64,000 nt of DNA from Avena insularis (GCA_023614405.1 CM042691.1:181758427-181822426), one strand, 5' to 3'. Shown: positions 35,187 to 47,380, counted from the first letter of the stretch. Notes: generated from the letters alone by a model not told the origin. A program made the numbers and translations.

Positions 35187-36646
35187 CATCATCCAATCCA
35201 TTCCCAGCACTACTACAATTCCCTTCAAAGGAATCACATAAAGGTCTTCGAAATATGTACAATCACAGATCGAGATAACCTGATCTTGTTCACATTCCCT
35301 CCTGCCGTAACTACAGCCATAGGACTTTCTAACGTTGCCCTTCTAATCCCTAACTTATCACAAAATTCTTCAGAAATGAATGAAGTAGTTGCACCAGTAT
35401 CAAATAGAACTTTGCCGGAATTGGTAAGGATATTGAGCGTACCTATCACTGCATGCTCCAAATTATCCACCTCCTTGAGGGTTGCACAATTCAGTTTCCC
35501 GGTAGGTCGGTTCCTCTTGCCATTGTGGTTCTTTCCATTATTTCCTCCTTTATTGGCATGTCCATTTCCTCCACTGGCTTGTCCTCCTCCCTTGGTAGGC
35601 TAACCTCCTGGTGATTTGCTCGGACAATCTGGCTTGATATATCCCTTCTAACCACAACCGTAACAGATCACTACAGGCTTTTTGCATTCCCTCTGGAAAT
35701 GCCCTAGAATTCCACAATTGTTACAAATAACATTCCTTATCGGATTGGATTGATTTCCACCACTGCCCTAGTTATTGTTATTGTTATTGTTGCCATAATT
35801 CCTGTTCCGAGGTTTGAACTCCAGGTTAGGTTTAGGTTTTCGTGCCTAAATTCTCTTGGTTTCCTTTTTGGCCCTCTTCCTCCTATCCTGTTGGACATTC
35901 TTATAATCATCTTCAAAAGTAATGGCTGCATCCAGCAACTGCTGATAAGTTTGCTTATTGGCTAACCTTAGCTACATCTTCACAAATGGATTTAATCCAC
36001 GCATAAAACGCTTCTTCCGCTTCTCTTCAGTGTTGACATCCTCCTTAGCATAGCAAGACAGTTGACTAAACTCCCGGATGTACTTCATGACACTGGTATA
36101 TCCTTGCTGAAGCTCCTCAAATTCTCTCCGCTTCAACTCCATAACACTTTCCGGAACATGATATTCACGGAATCGCTCCTTGAACTCTTCCCAGGTAAAC
36201 TCCATTCCTGGTTGTTGCATCACCAACTAATTCTCCCACCATGATGTTGCAGGTCCAGTCAGAAGATGAGTTGCATACCTCAATTTCTCCTCATCATTAC
36301 AACCTACAGTTTTCAGCTTCCTTTCAGTATCTGCTATGCAATATTCTGCATCCATTGGTTCAAGAGCTGATGCAAAAGGTAACGGTCTTGCATTCTGGAA
36401 ATCAAAGAGACTCACGCCTCCACATTCAGGTGCCCTCTTATTTGCTCGTCCCATCATCTCTTCCATGAACTTGTTCTGGGTCTCTTGCATCATTTGCATG
36501 CATTGCATAAAGTTCTGCTCCATTAACGGCCTCATTGGTGGTGGTGGTGGTAATGCTCCTTGATTTGCTGCATCTACATCGGCCTTCTCCTTGGCCTCTC
36601 GCTCCATCCGCTGCTGCTCAATTTCCATTTCTACACCCGTATCCAT
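35187..36646 (-). pseudogene. gag: gypsy-2 gag-protease, interrupted by six TAG stops
   Basis: One continuous minus-strand frame from the ATG at 36646 to the left junction. Gag capsid features: Met/Gln-rich N-terminus, MDAEYCIADTERKL, ATSWWEN, EFKERFREYHVPESVM and YIREFSQLSCYA. Then an Asn-rich linker and two knuckles: CNNCGILGHFQREC is complete (near 35720-35680) and the second has Tyr for the expected His. Protease follows with FDTGATTSFISEEF near 35400 and the start of VVVLGMDW at the left edge. In-frame stops at 36227, 35972, 35846, 35768, 35648 and 35600 are all TAG; no frameshift was seen. Confidence 0.85.
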
Positions 36647-36655
36647 GACCCTCTA

Positions 36656-36920
36656 GTCCTGCAACATAAAGAGAATACTCATAATTACATCATGCACATG
36701 TGTTCTGAGCTCGACTTTACGCACAGAACTAGTCACACAATGAAGATCCAAAGAAAATCCAAATATGCATTTCACATATTATACATAATATCATAATGAT
36801 ACAAAGTTCTTAGAACATATACCATATAGGTATAATCACAAAACTACCATATTCATCTCACTACCTTATTACTTGGAGTACAATACACGGTACTTGATAT
36901 CACTAACTAGTTGCCTCCTT
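36656..36920 (-). other. Spacer between the pre-gag ORF and gag of gypsy-2
   Basis: AT-rich, non-coding, no motif seen. Possibly leader RNA for gag translation. Confidence 0.5.
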
Positions 36921-38178
36921 CTAGTAGTAACTACGCTCATCATACATGCATGATGTCCAACCGTGATGACGTGTTGTTCGTCGCACATTTTGTGGAACAA
37001 ATGGCCTTCCAGAGGGAACATACTCTGTATCTGAAGTGTCAAGACTTGATTCATTACTCAACCCGCGCATTGACTCCCTCCAGCTCAGCTGAAAAGTCTT
37101 CAGAAACATATTCAACATTATCTCCAACCTGCATCTCCTGAGCTTCATTCCTTGAGTTGTCAACAGGATACGCAGATCCTGCTGCTTCCCAGGTGCTCCC
37201 TTGGGCAAGATAGTTAAACACTGGATAATGTATATTCCCTGGGTTTTGAGAAGATGTTGATGATTCAAACACTCTCTCCTCGGGATCTTCTACTTCATCC
37301 TAATCATCTATTGACATGGTATTTCTACTACTGTTACTAGGGTTAATTCTTGCACCCATCCAGCTAGATTGTCCAACATTTCTGCCAAAACTATCTGTGG
37401 ACATCTGGTGTTCTTGAGATATTTCATACGATCCCATTCTCCAACCATCTGAATTCTCAATAGGAAGTTCTGAGTCAGAACCCTCCTCTGAGCCATGTGG
37501 TACTGCATACCTCATATCCATAGTAGGATCATGTATAGTTTCAGGTCTTGGTGAATAAGGATATGGTATAAAAGATTCAGGACCTACAGGTATATCCTTA
37601 AAGATAGGTGTTGTGCTACTACCTGCTTCCTTCTCTAACTGGAATGCTAACTGCTTCCTTCTTTCCGGATCAGTTAGATCCTCTAACATATCATTTTTAT
37701 CTTCAACAATCACCTGATGTGTCTTATAAAAAGACGCAACGAGTGTTCAGTATCTATCCATAAACTTGGAAGCTAAGTTAGGATGCTTCTTAACCAGAGT
37801 AAGATGATCCGGTGTAGGCTCCGAGTCTATGGAATCATAAGGTATCACAGAGAATGTAATACCTTCTAACTCCTTGGTTTTCTGCTCCCGGATATTAGCT
37901 ATCGCCTCCACAATAGCAACATGATATGCTGCTAAATGACTCCTACCTTCTCCTATAGGTAGATCGTGATATAATCCAAGCTCCTCTGGGAGTTGGATAC
38001 TCACACGATACTTGGATAACATCCGGCCATCAAGGTAAGTGATAGTGTTCACTGGAATTCTAGTTGGACAACTAAAGAGCTTTAAAAGTTGACGAAGTTG
38101 GTCTGTGAATGATCCTTGATAATCATCAAGAGTCTCCTCTTTCCTTACCAAAGTCTATTTTGGAAACTTTGGTGCCAT
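36921..38178 (-). pseudogene. gypsy-2 pre-gag accessory ORF (about 418 codons), broken
   Basis: Starts at the ATG at 38178 (MAPKFPK) and runs in one minus-strand frame with stops at 38155 (TAG), 37747 (TGA) and 37300 (TAG). Near 37060 a one-base shift moves it to a frame ending SCMYDERSYY before 36921. The N-terminal part (TLVRKEETLDDYQGSFTDQL, then LSKYRVSIQLPEELGLYH) looks globular, while the C-terminal part is Ser/Pro/Asp-rich and probably disordered. I recognise no domain. It lies between primer site and gag, as in gypsy-1, but the two do not resemble each other by eye. Confidence 0.65.
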
Positions 38179-38381
38179 ATCTCTGTATATCAAAAAAATA
38201 GTTTTGATTATTATCCAATAATATATTGCATCATAACAAAGAATTATCGCACTAAAATATATAACAGAATATTCTCAATTGAATACCCATTATAATACTT
38301 TTAGAGAATTCTTTATCGTTGCTAAACTTTCCTACAGGTAATACCCTTTACTAGGTTTCCAACCTAAGGTCAAAGCAATTT

Positions 38382-38393
38382 GCTCTGATACCA
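38382..38393 (-). other. Primer-binding site of gypsy-2 (tRNA-iMet)
   Basis: The minus strand reads TGGTATCAGAGC exactly, two bases from the LTR end. Confidence 0.95.
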
Positions 38394-38395
38394 AG

Positions 38396-41300
38396 TGCGG
38401 TGACCCAGCATACCACTGCATGTGTAGTACATTATAGTCATTGACATGACATCCACAGAACACCGTTCCGTAAATATCACATCCCTTAGAGTGGTAGAAC
38501 AGAAACATTGCGGGTCCATATTAAAAATATACACACATTATTATTATTACAATTCCGGAAGTTCAAGACTTCCTAAAGATTCAACTTACAAACCAAAATA
38601 TAAAGTGTTTCAGTGGAATTTAAAAGTAGCAACTCCGACTAGGAGTTGAGCTCAGCAACTTATTCTATAGAGTTCATGCTGCTCGGCTCCGTTGGTTACT
38701 ACTAACTAGGGATACTTAGTGGGCTTCATTATCATCGACACTGTAGCGGATTTCGTAATCCACTCCTTCAACACCTCCGGATAGATCAGGTTCCTCGTAG
38801 AACACTTCTTCTTGACATTCGGTTGCATACATTGGCACGTCTTCGGGATCCTCAGAGTCTAAGAAAGGGATCAAAGGAAAGGATGAGTAACAGCGTTACC
38901 CAACAAGTTCATTGTATGCAAGGTGGGAATTTTGATGCTCTAGCTACCACCTCGGATTATAAATCCTTGGCACTATGCAATTTTTTGTAAATCTTTCTTC
39001 AAAGATTGATTTTATTATGAAAATCTATGACCATCAGCCTTCACAGGTTGACCAGAACTTTCATGGAGTTCCTTTCCTGCCGCGTTCGTAGCTCCTTCCC
39101 GGAACAGGGAGTAACAAGTTACAGCTCTTACACTCTGCAGAGGTGCGTTACTTTACCCATGAGAGATCAACTCCTTGTTGCACAACCGGGCGTACTTTCC
39201 CGTCCACAATTCCATGATGTGGGGCCTAGTAGTTGGTCGAAGCCAATCACTGCCTCCTTCGCGACCTCGCATGCCTCTTTGTGTACACCATGCCCACATA
39301 ATGAATTACGGCAATGGTTTGTACAAACTGTTAGATGCCAGAACTATCGTGGGACGATGAGGGTTCCCACCCATAAGCTGCATATCCTCTACGAATTACC
39401 AATTAATATGCATGCTACGAGGATAACAGCCATGACCTGCACATCCGGCTTCATGCGAGACAAAGAAGATACAACTTACTTCTCTGTCCCATTCCAAATC
39501 TCATAGCTAACGCGTAATTTACGGCGCTAGAATCACTGATGTCAGGGGTTATTAAGTCCCTAATTGATTATCATTATTGCAAATAGGACCCTAAGTTCTA
39601 TTGCTCCATTATATCATCACTTAGGATGATATCTATGATTTCTTTATTTGTGAAAATAATATTTTATTTCTTTTATAGTATATATGATAACACACAATTT
39701 GCAAATACTTTGATAAAGACTCTTCATAGGACATGAGCAAGTGATGAACTTGCCTTGTGATGGAAAGGTAGTGAAGTCTGATGCTTGCACTGGACCTTGA
39801 GCTTCTACGTCTACAAAAACATCATTATTGCCCGGTAAGGACAATATTTAAAGAAGCAAAATGATTATGCAAGTAATGTAATGCATCATTTAATTTGATA
39901 TGCATTCTCCCCATTATTAATAAAATTATTTCTAATAATAAAGGATTTATAAATATTACCTTTTAATATTTATAATATATATTGAATTATTTTATTTTAT
40001 TTCTCTTTTATTTGACTTTTATTGATTTAATAATTCTTTTAAGAATTATCATTTGAATATAAAAATTTGTTATTAAATATTTGTTTAGTATTTTTCTAAA
40101 ATACTACAATATTTATATACGATGAAAGTGAATTTTAATTAATTTTATCACCTTTCACTAATTTTGTAAAATTCCATAAGGGTTAAAAAAATTATAAAAT
40201 TCTTAATAAAATTTATGTGTCTAAAATTTTATTTCTTAATTTATTTGGATAGTGTGGATTATTGTGAATCCAAAAATATTTTATTTATAATTTTTGGACT
40301 TTTATTTTAGTTTATAGAATTTAATTAATTTCACGGGTACTTTGGTCTTTTCCTATTTATTAAAACAGGCCTTAATGGTTTCTGGGCTGGCTTGTTCTTA
40401 TTGGGCCCTAGTGGCACATGAGACTTAGTTAAAACAGCTAACCCAAAGGGTTCTGGCCCACTCAGCCCACCTCCTCGCTGCCTCTCACCCTCGAGCTCAC
40501 TCCTCTCATCTTCTGCCCCCAACCCCGTGGTCAGTGATATCGCCGCCAGCGATTCCCGCCATCGTGGGCCATTCTGGTCGCCGCCGTGGTGCAGTAGGAG
40601 GTTTTCGACTATGCCCATCCTTTCTATCCAACTAGATTTGAGCATGGGGCTCTCCTGCGACGGATCGATGCCGTCCCGAACCCTAGGGTTTGGGGGTTGG
40701 CGTGGATCTTAGCGTTGCCGCTGCTGTCGTGCGTCGTGGTGATTCACCTTGCCTCTAGGCGTGGTCATGGTCGCCGTCGTGGCGCTGTATGGGTCGCAGC
40801 GCCCCCTGGGGGTGCTCCCCGTGCCGCCATGGTCATCGGCCACCTCTGCTTCCTCTTCTAGTCTTTAGCGAGGACCTTTGGTGAGTTCTTTTCCTCTCCC
40901 CTTCTGCTCTCTGTGCTTGCTCATCCTATGCTGGATGTTGGTAGTGACCTCTCTGGTTACTGTCTTGTCCTGGTTAAGATGATTTGTTCCATTTAGGGTT
41001 CATATCCTGGTGTTTATTATCTACTGGATGAATTAGATCATGTGTGGATGTCCTGTAAGCATGCTAAATGATTATTAGCTTGAGGCTTGCTGCTTGAGAT
41101 GAACTATAATGGTCCTGGTTACTTATTGGATGATTTTATGCTTAGAGTTCATATGATCTAGATGATATAGTTGCTCTGAAATCAATGCTTGGTATAGTCA
41201 GTGGGTTTGATAACTTACCCTCTGTCCTTACTTGATTAAGGATAATGAGTATGGTGTGATGTAATCACTGTCCTAGTGCTGTTGGCTTGAGAATTCCTGT

Positions 41301-43251
41301 GTGGTTTGAGATCACAATGATCTTAGACAATGAAGATTTACATAGGAATGTCCTAATTATGATTCCTGTAATGACAGGAAAATGATTGGTAGATTGATTG
41401 ATTGAATCTGTAATGCTGGAATGCTTATTCTGATTTATGTAGAATTGTTCTTGTGACACCATCTTTGTGTGGCACACAAGATTGATTTTACTCCATTGAT
41501 TGGGTTGGTTTAAGCTTAAGACAAGCTTGGCTTTAAAAGATAAGTATAAATGTTCTTTTCTGAAATCCCTAAGACCAATGATGTTGGTCTGAGGCTTAGG
41601 GGTTAGGCTTTATCTAATTGATTTATATGGATAGTTCTGGTAGTGGTACCAGCTACTGTTTCTTGAATAAAATATTGGAAAAAATGATAGTAGGCTTGAT
41701 CACTTATATAGATCCAAAAGATTAACTTCTAAGGTGCTACCCTTATCTTAGGGATGTGCCTAGAAATTAAATCTTAGCTATATTTATTATTGAATTCGAA
41801 TATAGCTTGATAGCCAAAATCAATGATGTTGTTCTAAGTTTTGGTTGGATCCTTGTATTTTGCTGTTTTCTCTTAGAGTTTAAAATCTCAATGATGGATT
41901 CACCCCACTTGGGTGCTTTCTGAGAGTTTGAATATGATACAGATCATGTATGCTTGTCTAATCTTAGACAAATAGATCATATGATGGTCTATGAACTCAT
42001 CACTGTCACTGGTTGTTGTGGTTGCTAGTGGTGGATCTTGTGGTTGCTTGATCTTGTGCTCCCCTGGTATATTTAGCTCCTGGCTTGTCCTTGATCTAGC
42101 CCATCATCTCCTGATCCTGATGGCTTGACCTTGGTCTTTCTATCCCCCTGATCTTCCCCCTCCTTATGTCACCATACTGGTGATGTGATATTGGGCTTTG
42201 ATTGATTTGGCTGCTGGCTGTTATGCTTGGTTTAGCTGCTGGCTTCTAAGCTTGATGTGTAGGAGCACAATATTGATGTGGTTGTGTGCTTGCCCACGGC
42301 TGTGTTGATGGTTTTGTGTTGCTGGGCTGTTGCTAAGGTGCTGACAGCACACACCATGCAATCTGGTGTGTGTGCTGCATGTGTGCTTGCTGTGCACTTG
42401 TGGATATGTTCAGAATTTTGAAATTGACTATTATCTGGTTACTTTTACCTGGCTGGTGAAACTTGCCCCTCTTTGCTGTCATTTGACTTCTGGCTGAAAA
42501 AATATGAAAGATACATTCTTTCAATTTGGTGAAACTTGCCCCTTTTTAATAGAATTACTCAATGATGAATCTTGATCAGTGCATTTCACTGACAAGTCTG
42601 AGAGTAAAACATTACTAACCCTATCTTTCTTTATTTTTTTATTAGTGTTTGTTTTGCAGGTACATATTTGAAGATGAAGATTTTAGTTTAGGTTTCCTTT
42701 ATAGAATAGTTAATGTAATCTTCTTTATTCTTTTGTAATTTTCATTTTATTATTTTGTAATCTTCATTTTATTATTTTGTAATAAAGATTATATTATTAT
42801 TATCAATAAAGAAATATTCTTATTCTTTATTTATTTGCTATTGTGAGGTTTGTGGATAATTTCAAGAAGTTACATTTTTGTAACTTATTTATTGAATGAA
42901 AATATGAAATAAATATTCATATTCTTAATTGTTTTCTTTAGATAAAGTTTGAGTTATATTGATTAAATCCTAATTAAATCAAGATTCAAAAATCATTTGA
43001 ATTATAATTCAAACACTCATGTTCTAAATTCAAATTTCATTTCCCAAAATACATAATTTCACAAAGATCATATCAAAGTCACTAGCAAACATTCTTTAGG
43101 ACTAAATCCAATCTCAAAGTATGAAAGTAACCTTGATCACTTTAGGTTTTTATTTGGCAAAAATTTACCCACATTTTCACAGATGAATGCATGCAACATT
43201 TCAATTTCCTAAATCTACCCTTCGTTAGTTCCTAAATGCTGGGATGTTACA
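38396..43251 (-). repeat. gypsy-2 5' LTR (4.86 kb)
   Basis: The plus strand starts TGCGGTGACCC and ends GGGATGTTACA, so the sense LTR begins TGTAACATCCC, like gypsy-1. The right boundary is where copia LTR sequence resumes; the left is set by the primer site. No ORF above 159 codons, and none with recognisable content. Near 39110-39180 it has the CTCTGCAGAG...GTAA part of the conserved module but I could not find the stem-loop. Confidence 0.75.
42729..42786. repeat. AT-rich tandem repeat in gypsy-2 LTR
   Basis: TTTTGTAAT(T/C)TTCATTTTATTA occurs twice with a third partial unit, period about 23 bp. Confidence 0.8.
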
Positions 43252-44032
43252 GTATGGGTCTCCAGATCCCGCTTCTAATTATTGATCCGAGAGGGTCTCG
43301 ATCATGTCCGCATTATTTGCGAACCGTAGGGTGACACACTTAAGAGACACCGACATCCATTTGGAGAAAAAGTTTCATGCCGAAAAGAATAACAAGCGCA
43401 GGAATTTATTTCACTAGATACCAAAACAGGTTTTTGGGTGAAATTGCAGAAAGTGTTTTTGCATGTGAAATGAAATACTAGCAAGGGATTATATGTGAAT
43501 GTTTGTCATTAAATTAATTGACAAAATTCTGAATAAATAAAAGGAGTTTTATTTAAGAGAGAGTTTGCATTAAATTTGGTGGAAATTTAATGGGAATTTG
43601 AGTGGGTTTTTGAGTGGAGGAAATTGAAAGGCATTTGTGTGAGTGGAGTGTCCACCCACATGAATGAAAGGAGGGGAGGGGGCATCCCCATGGCTGGGCG
43701 CATGGCCCCTTGGGTCCCCCCTCTCCCTATAAAAGGAGCCTCCCTCCCTCTCTCACTCACACCTCCTCGTGAAGGATCTCTCTCCCCCTCTAGTATTTAT
43801 ACCCCATGGTCTCGGACTAGCGAGATACATGTTCCCAGTGGCTATTCGGCAAGAAAGAGTTGTGCTTCCGCTGCATCACTAGAGCGAGGAGGCATAGATT
43901 GCTCGGTGCCTCGAACGTGTGTGCGAGCACGGATGCACTGCTAAGTTGCGGTGCTAAGGACTTCCTCTCGATCTTGATACATAGTTGTTCCCATCGTAGG
44001 AAATTTTTGTTTTCTATGTTGTGAACCCTACA
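43252..44032 (+). repeat. Copia LTR, 3' half
   Basis: Matches 29081-29978 from GTATGGGTCTCCAGATCCC to ACCCTACA, with about 110 bp missing near 43975. The first half is lost behind gypsy-2. It is probably the 3' LTR of the copia element whose leader ends at 35186. On the right it enters a gypsy LTR at its TATA region. Confidence 0.85.
43728..43735 (+). promoter_or_regulatory. TATA box of the second copia LTR
   Basis: CTCTCCCTATAAAAGGAGCC, same context as at 29553. Confidence 0.8.
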
Positions 44033-45219
44033 TAAGAAGCCCCCGATGCCTAAACCCTAAGTACCCGATCAATATTCCATGAAACCGTCTGTAGGCGCCA
44101 CCACCATCGTCCCTAGATCTGGGGGATTTTAAGCTCTTCTCGGCACCCCGACGGAGGGGAGATCATCCCGGAGGCCTTCTTCTTCATCATGCCAGCCTCC
44201 GGTATGAAGTGTGAGTAGTTCCACCTTGGACTACGGTTCCATGTAGTAGCTAGATGGTGGTATCTCCTCCTTTGTGCTTCTTGTCTAGATCTTGTGAGCT
44301 CCGTTCATGATTAATATCTCATCTATTTGTAATCATGCATGTTGTGTTTGCGGGGATCCGATGGATATTGAGATTACTATGTCGGATTGATTAATGGTTT
44401 TGTATTATTGATTCTATCATGTATGTGTTGTTTCTGATCTTGCATGCTCTCCGTTGTTAGTAGCTATCTTGGACAAGTAGTTGCTAGTGACTCAAAGAGG
44501 GGGTATTTATGCTCGATAGTGGGTTCATGCCTCTATTTAATCTAAGGGAAGTGACAGAAATCTCTAAGGATGTTGCCACTAGGAATAAAACAACGGTCTC
44601 TTGTTCATGGAACAAGTGGATTGTTTACCTTACACACTTTGATAAAGCAGTTATCTGTTGCTTGCAACTTAATACTGGAGGGGGTTCGGATGATAACCCA
44701 AAGGTGGACTTCTTGTCATAGATGCAGTTGGATGGTGGTCTACGTATCGTGTGTATTGCCAAATCGAATCTCATAGGATCATGATGTCTAGTATTACATT
44801 GTTATGCCTTTCTCAGTCCTGTCAATTGCCCTGCTGTAATTTGTTTACCTAGCATGCCATGTTTGTTTATCTAAGGAGAACACATCTAGTGAACAATGGA
44901 GCCCTATCCAATCTTTATCATTGATACATCTTCCACTGTTACTATTTTCTGCAAACCACTGTTACCTTCCACACCATACAGTTAATCCTTTGTTACAGCA
45001 ACCGGTGAGATTGACAACCACACTGTTTGTTGGGGCAAAGTCTTGAGTTTGTGTTGTGCAGGTCTCCAAGTTGCTTGCAACACCTTTGATATGTTTCCTT
45101 CCTCCTACTGGTTCGATAACCTCGGTTTCTTACTCAGGAAAGACATGTTGCTGTGTTGTATCACACCTTGCTCTTGGGTTTTCCATACGAAGCGCTTCCT
45201 CATTGACAATGCGCCATCA
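44033..45219 (+). repeat. Athila-like LTR copy a (5' truncated)
   Basis: Starts at the position equivalent to the TATA box of copy c (TAAGAAGCC versus TATAAAGTC) and ends ...GCGCCATCA. About 370 bp of its 5' end is missing where the copia LTR abuts. It shares the landmark CCACCATCGTCCCTAGATC with copies b and c. Confidence 0.85.
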
Positions 45220-45228
45220 CAAGTTTTC

Positions 45229-45244
45229 CGGTGCCATTGCTGGG
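45229..45244 (+). other. Primer-binding site, tRNA-Asp type (mutated)
   Basis: CGGTGCCATTGCTGGG compared with the canonical TGGCGCCGTTGCCGGG. The internal differences are transitions. Confidence 0.65.
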
Positions 45245-45280
45245 AAATTAAAGAAGAAGAAGCTCCCACGTCAACAACAC

Positions 45281-45735
45281 GCCAACAGCCACCGCCACCA
45301 TCGTCCCTAGATCGAGGGGATCTAAAGCTCTTGCCGGCACCTTGCCGAAGGGGAGAGATCATCCCAAAGGCCTTTTTCATCACCATGCCAGCCTCCAGTA
45401 TGATGCGTGAGTAGTTCACCCTTGGACTATGGGTTCGTACAGTAGCTAGGTGGTTGTTTCTCCTCCTTTGTGCTATCCTATTTAGATCTTGTGAGCTTCG
45501 TTCATGATCAAAATCATATATTTGTAATCATACATGCTGTGTTTGTAGGGATCCGATGGATATTGAGATACTATGTCAGATTGATTATTGATTCTATCAT
45601 GTCAAATTGATTATTGATTCTATCATGTCTGTGTTATTTGTGATCTTGCATGATCTTCATTGCTAGTAGCTATCTTGGCCAAGTAGATGTCTGTGACTCT
45701 AAGAGGGAGTATTTATGCTTGACAATACTGATGAT
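45281..45735 (+). repeat. Athila-like LTR copy b (internal fragment)
   Basis: Repeats the middle of copies a and c from CCGCCACCATCGTCCCTAG to AGGGAGTATTTATGCTTGACAAT, then joins interior sequence. It probably arose by illegitimate recombination at the CCACCATCG microhomology. Confidence 0.85.
45575..45626. repeat. 26-bp tandem duplication in LTR copy b
   Basis: GTCA(G/A)ATTGATTATTGATT... occurs twice head to tail; copies a and c have it once. Confidence 0.9.
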
Positions 45736-46783
45736 TCACCTTATAAATATGAGGTTTATGATATACTTCAATTTTGCGTTGATAATTACAAGGAAGAAAA
45801 TGGCTATATTCTTTAATATATTAATAGATACTTTCCACAAATGAAAGAGACTAATGCCTTGCAGGAGCTTATGGAAGAAGAAATTACTAAACCTTAAAGC
45901 TCATTATATGAAAAAGAGAAGGAGAGTGATGAACAAAAGGAGGAAGAATGGATTATCTACCCATGCCTACCTTCTAGCCAGAATAACTCTTTATCCCTTA
46001 CATTATTTCATTGCCCCCCATGCTTTCCAAAGGAGGATGAATGTTATGTTCCTGTGGATTCTTTTGAAATTTCTACTATGGGTAAAACTTGTGATAATAA
46101 TATGTGCCTCTTATCTACGATAATCCAAGCTATTTTGATAAATCTTATGATAATCCCTTATTTGTGCCTAACTTTGAAATGCATGATACTAAAGAGTTTT
46201 GCTTAAAAATGTTTATGATAAAGATCTAGATGATGGTCCTATATTGGTTGATAATATTAATTGTACTACTATTGAAAATGATATTGGAGGGGTTCTGACT
46301 TTATCTTGGAACCCCATACCTCTTGAGAATGATCAGTCATCTTGTTATAAAATTGTTAAAAGTGGGTTTGAAGGTTTTAATCCCACTATTTTTGAGCTTG
46401 ATAAAAATTATGTATTTATATATCATGAAAAGCATACTTTATGTGATAGTTATATTGTTGAGTTTGTTCATGAGGCTACTGAAAATTATAATGAGAGAGG
46501 AAAATATGGTTGTAGAAGTTTTCATAGTACTGAAACACCTCTCTATGTGTTGAAAGTTTTGAAGTTACTCTTGTTTTATCTTCCTATGCCTGTCACTTTG
46601 TTCTTTGTGAATTTATTTGCGTACAAGATTCCTATGCATATTAAGTGGGTTATACTTAAACTTGTTTTGAATTTGCTTCTTGATGCTCTCTTTCACTTCA
46701 ATTCATATTTCATATGTGAGCATCTTTCTATGCCTAACTTAAAGGCATTAAAGAAAAGTACTTCTTGGGAGATAACCCAATAG
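45736..46783 (+). pseudogene. Unidentified retroelement ORF with acidic N-terminus and hydrophobic segment
   Basis: Read across frames, about 350 codons. The N-terminal part (DNTDDSPYKYEVYDILQ, KEKESDEQKEEEWI) has TAA stops near 45823 and 45893. A shift follows near 46110, where SYFDKSYDNPLFVP is read. A one-base loss near 46200 then leads into the open 46199-46783 segment with DLDDGPILVDN, ENDIGGVLTLSWNP and a hydrophobic stretch (LLLFYLPMPVTLFFVNLFAY) near residues 120-140. I recall similar hypothetical proteins recurring in Triticeae transposons but know no function. Its place before the 3' LTR is where Athila elements carry an env-like ORF; that link is a guess. Confidence 0.55.
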
Positions 46784-47350
46784 TTTTAGTTAAGTCTTGG
46801 AAGTTATTACTTCTGTAATAACCTCTCCTTTTCCTTTTTGTGTGGTTTTTGTGCGAAGAATAACCTCTAATGATAGAGAAGTAAGATTTTGGGAAGTTGT
46901 TGTCCCGAAACAGATTTTTGTTCTTCACTATAAAAATTCATGAAAAATATCTGTATGTTGGATTGAGCTGTAATTTTCTGAGGTTATTCCCCAGGTTGTT
47001 ATCCAACTTTAGTTAGTTCAACACTTTTCGATTTGAGCAACATAAGGTCTTCAAAAAAATCGGTTTTTACCTGCTGGTTTGTTTTGACAGATTTCTGCCA
47101 TTATTTCCATTTGCCTCTTAATCAGTTTCTTTTTGAGTTCTTCTTGATCACTTGAGTTTTTTTAAAGGAATTGCTACAGTATCTTGTGTTTTAATGGAAG
47201 TTTTACTTGTGTTGAAACTAAACCCAAAGGCTTATTATTTTGAATACACTAATGTTGCTAATGAAGATTGTGTGAAGTTTTGTATGAAGAAAATTTTCAA
47301 GTGTAGGGGAAGAATGATGTAATGAGATGAAGAATATACAAAAGCTCAAG

Positions 47351-47380
47351 CTTGGGGATGCCACCCCGTGTCACCCCAAG
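47351..47380 (+). repeat. CTTGGGG...CCCCAAG hairpin, copy 1
   Basis: 7-bp perfect arms around a 16-base loop. Confidence 0.7.

Larger units (their letters stand above)
35187..43251 (-). mobile_element. Ty3/gypsy retrotransposon (gypsy-2), 5' half only
   Basis: On the minus strand: LTR (43251-38396), primer site, a long pre-gag ORF, gag with zinc knuckles and the start of protease. RT, RNase H, integrase and the 3' LTR are lost at 35187. The right end sits inside a copia LTR (43252 resumes at the copy of position 29081), so gypsy-2 had inserted there. Reading frames are broken almost only by TAG stops. Confidence 0.85.

Noticed and set aside
39027..39506. A 159-codon plus-strand ORF
   Set aside because: It lies antisense within the gypsy-2 LTR, has no recognisable motif, and shows the composition of non-coding LTR sequence.
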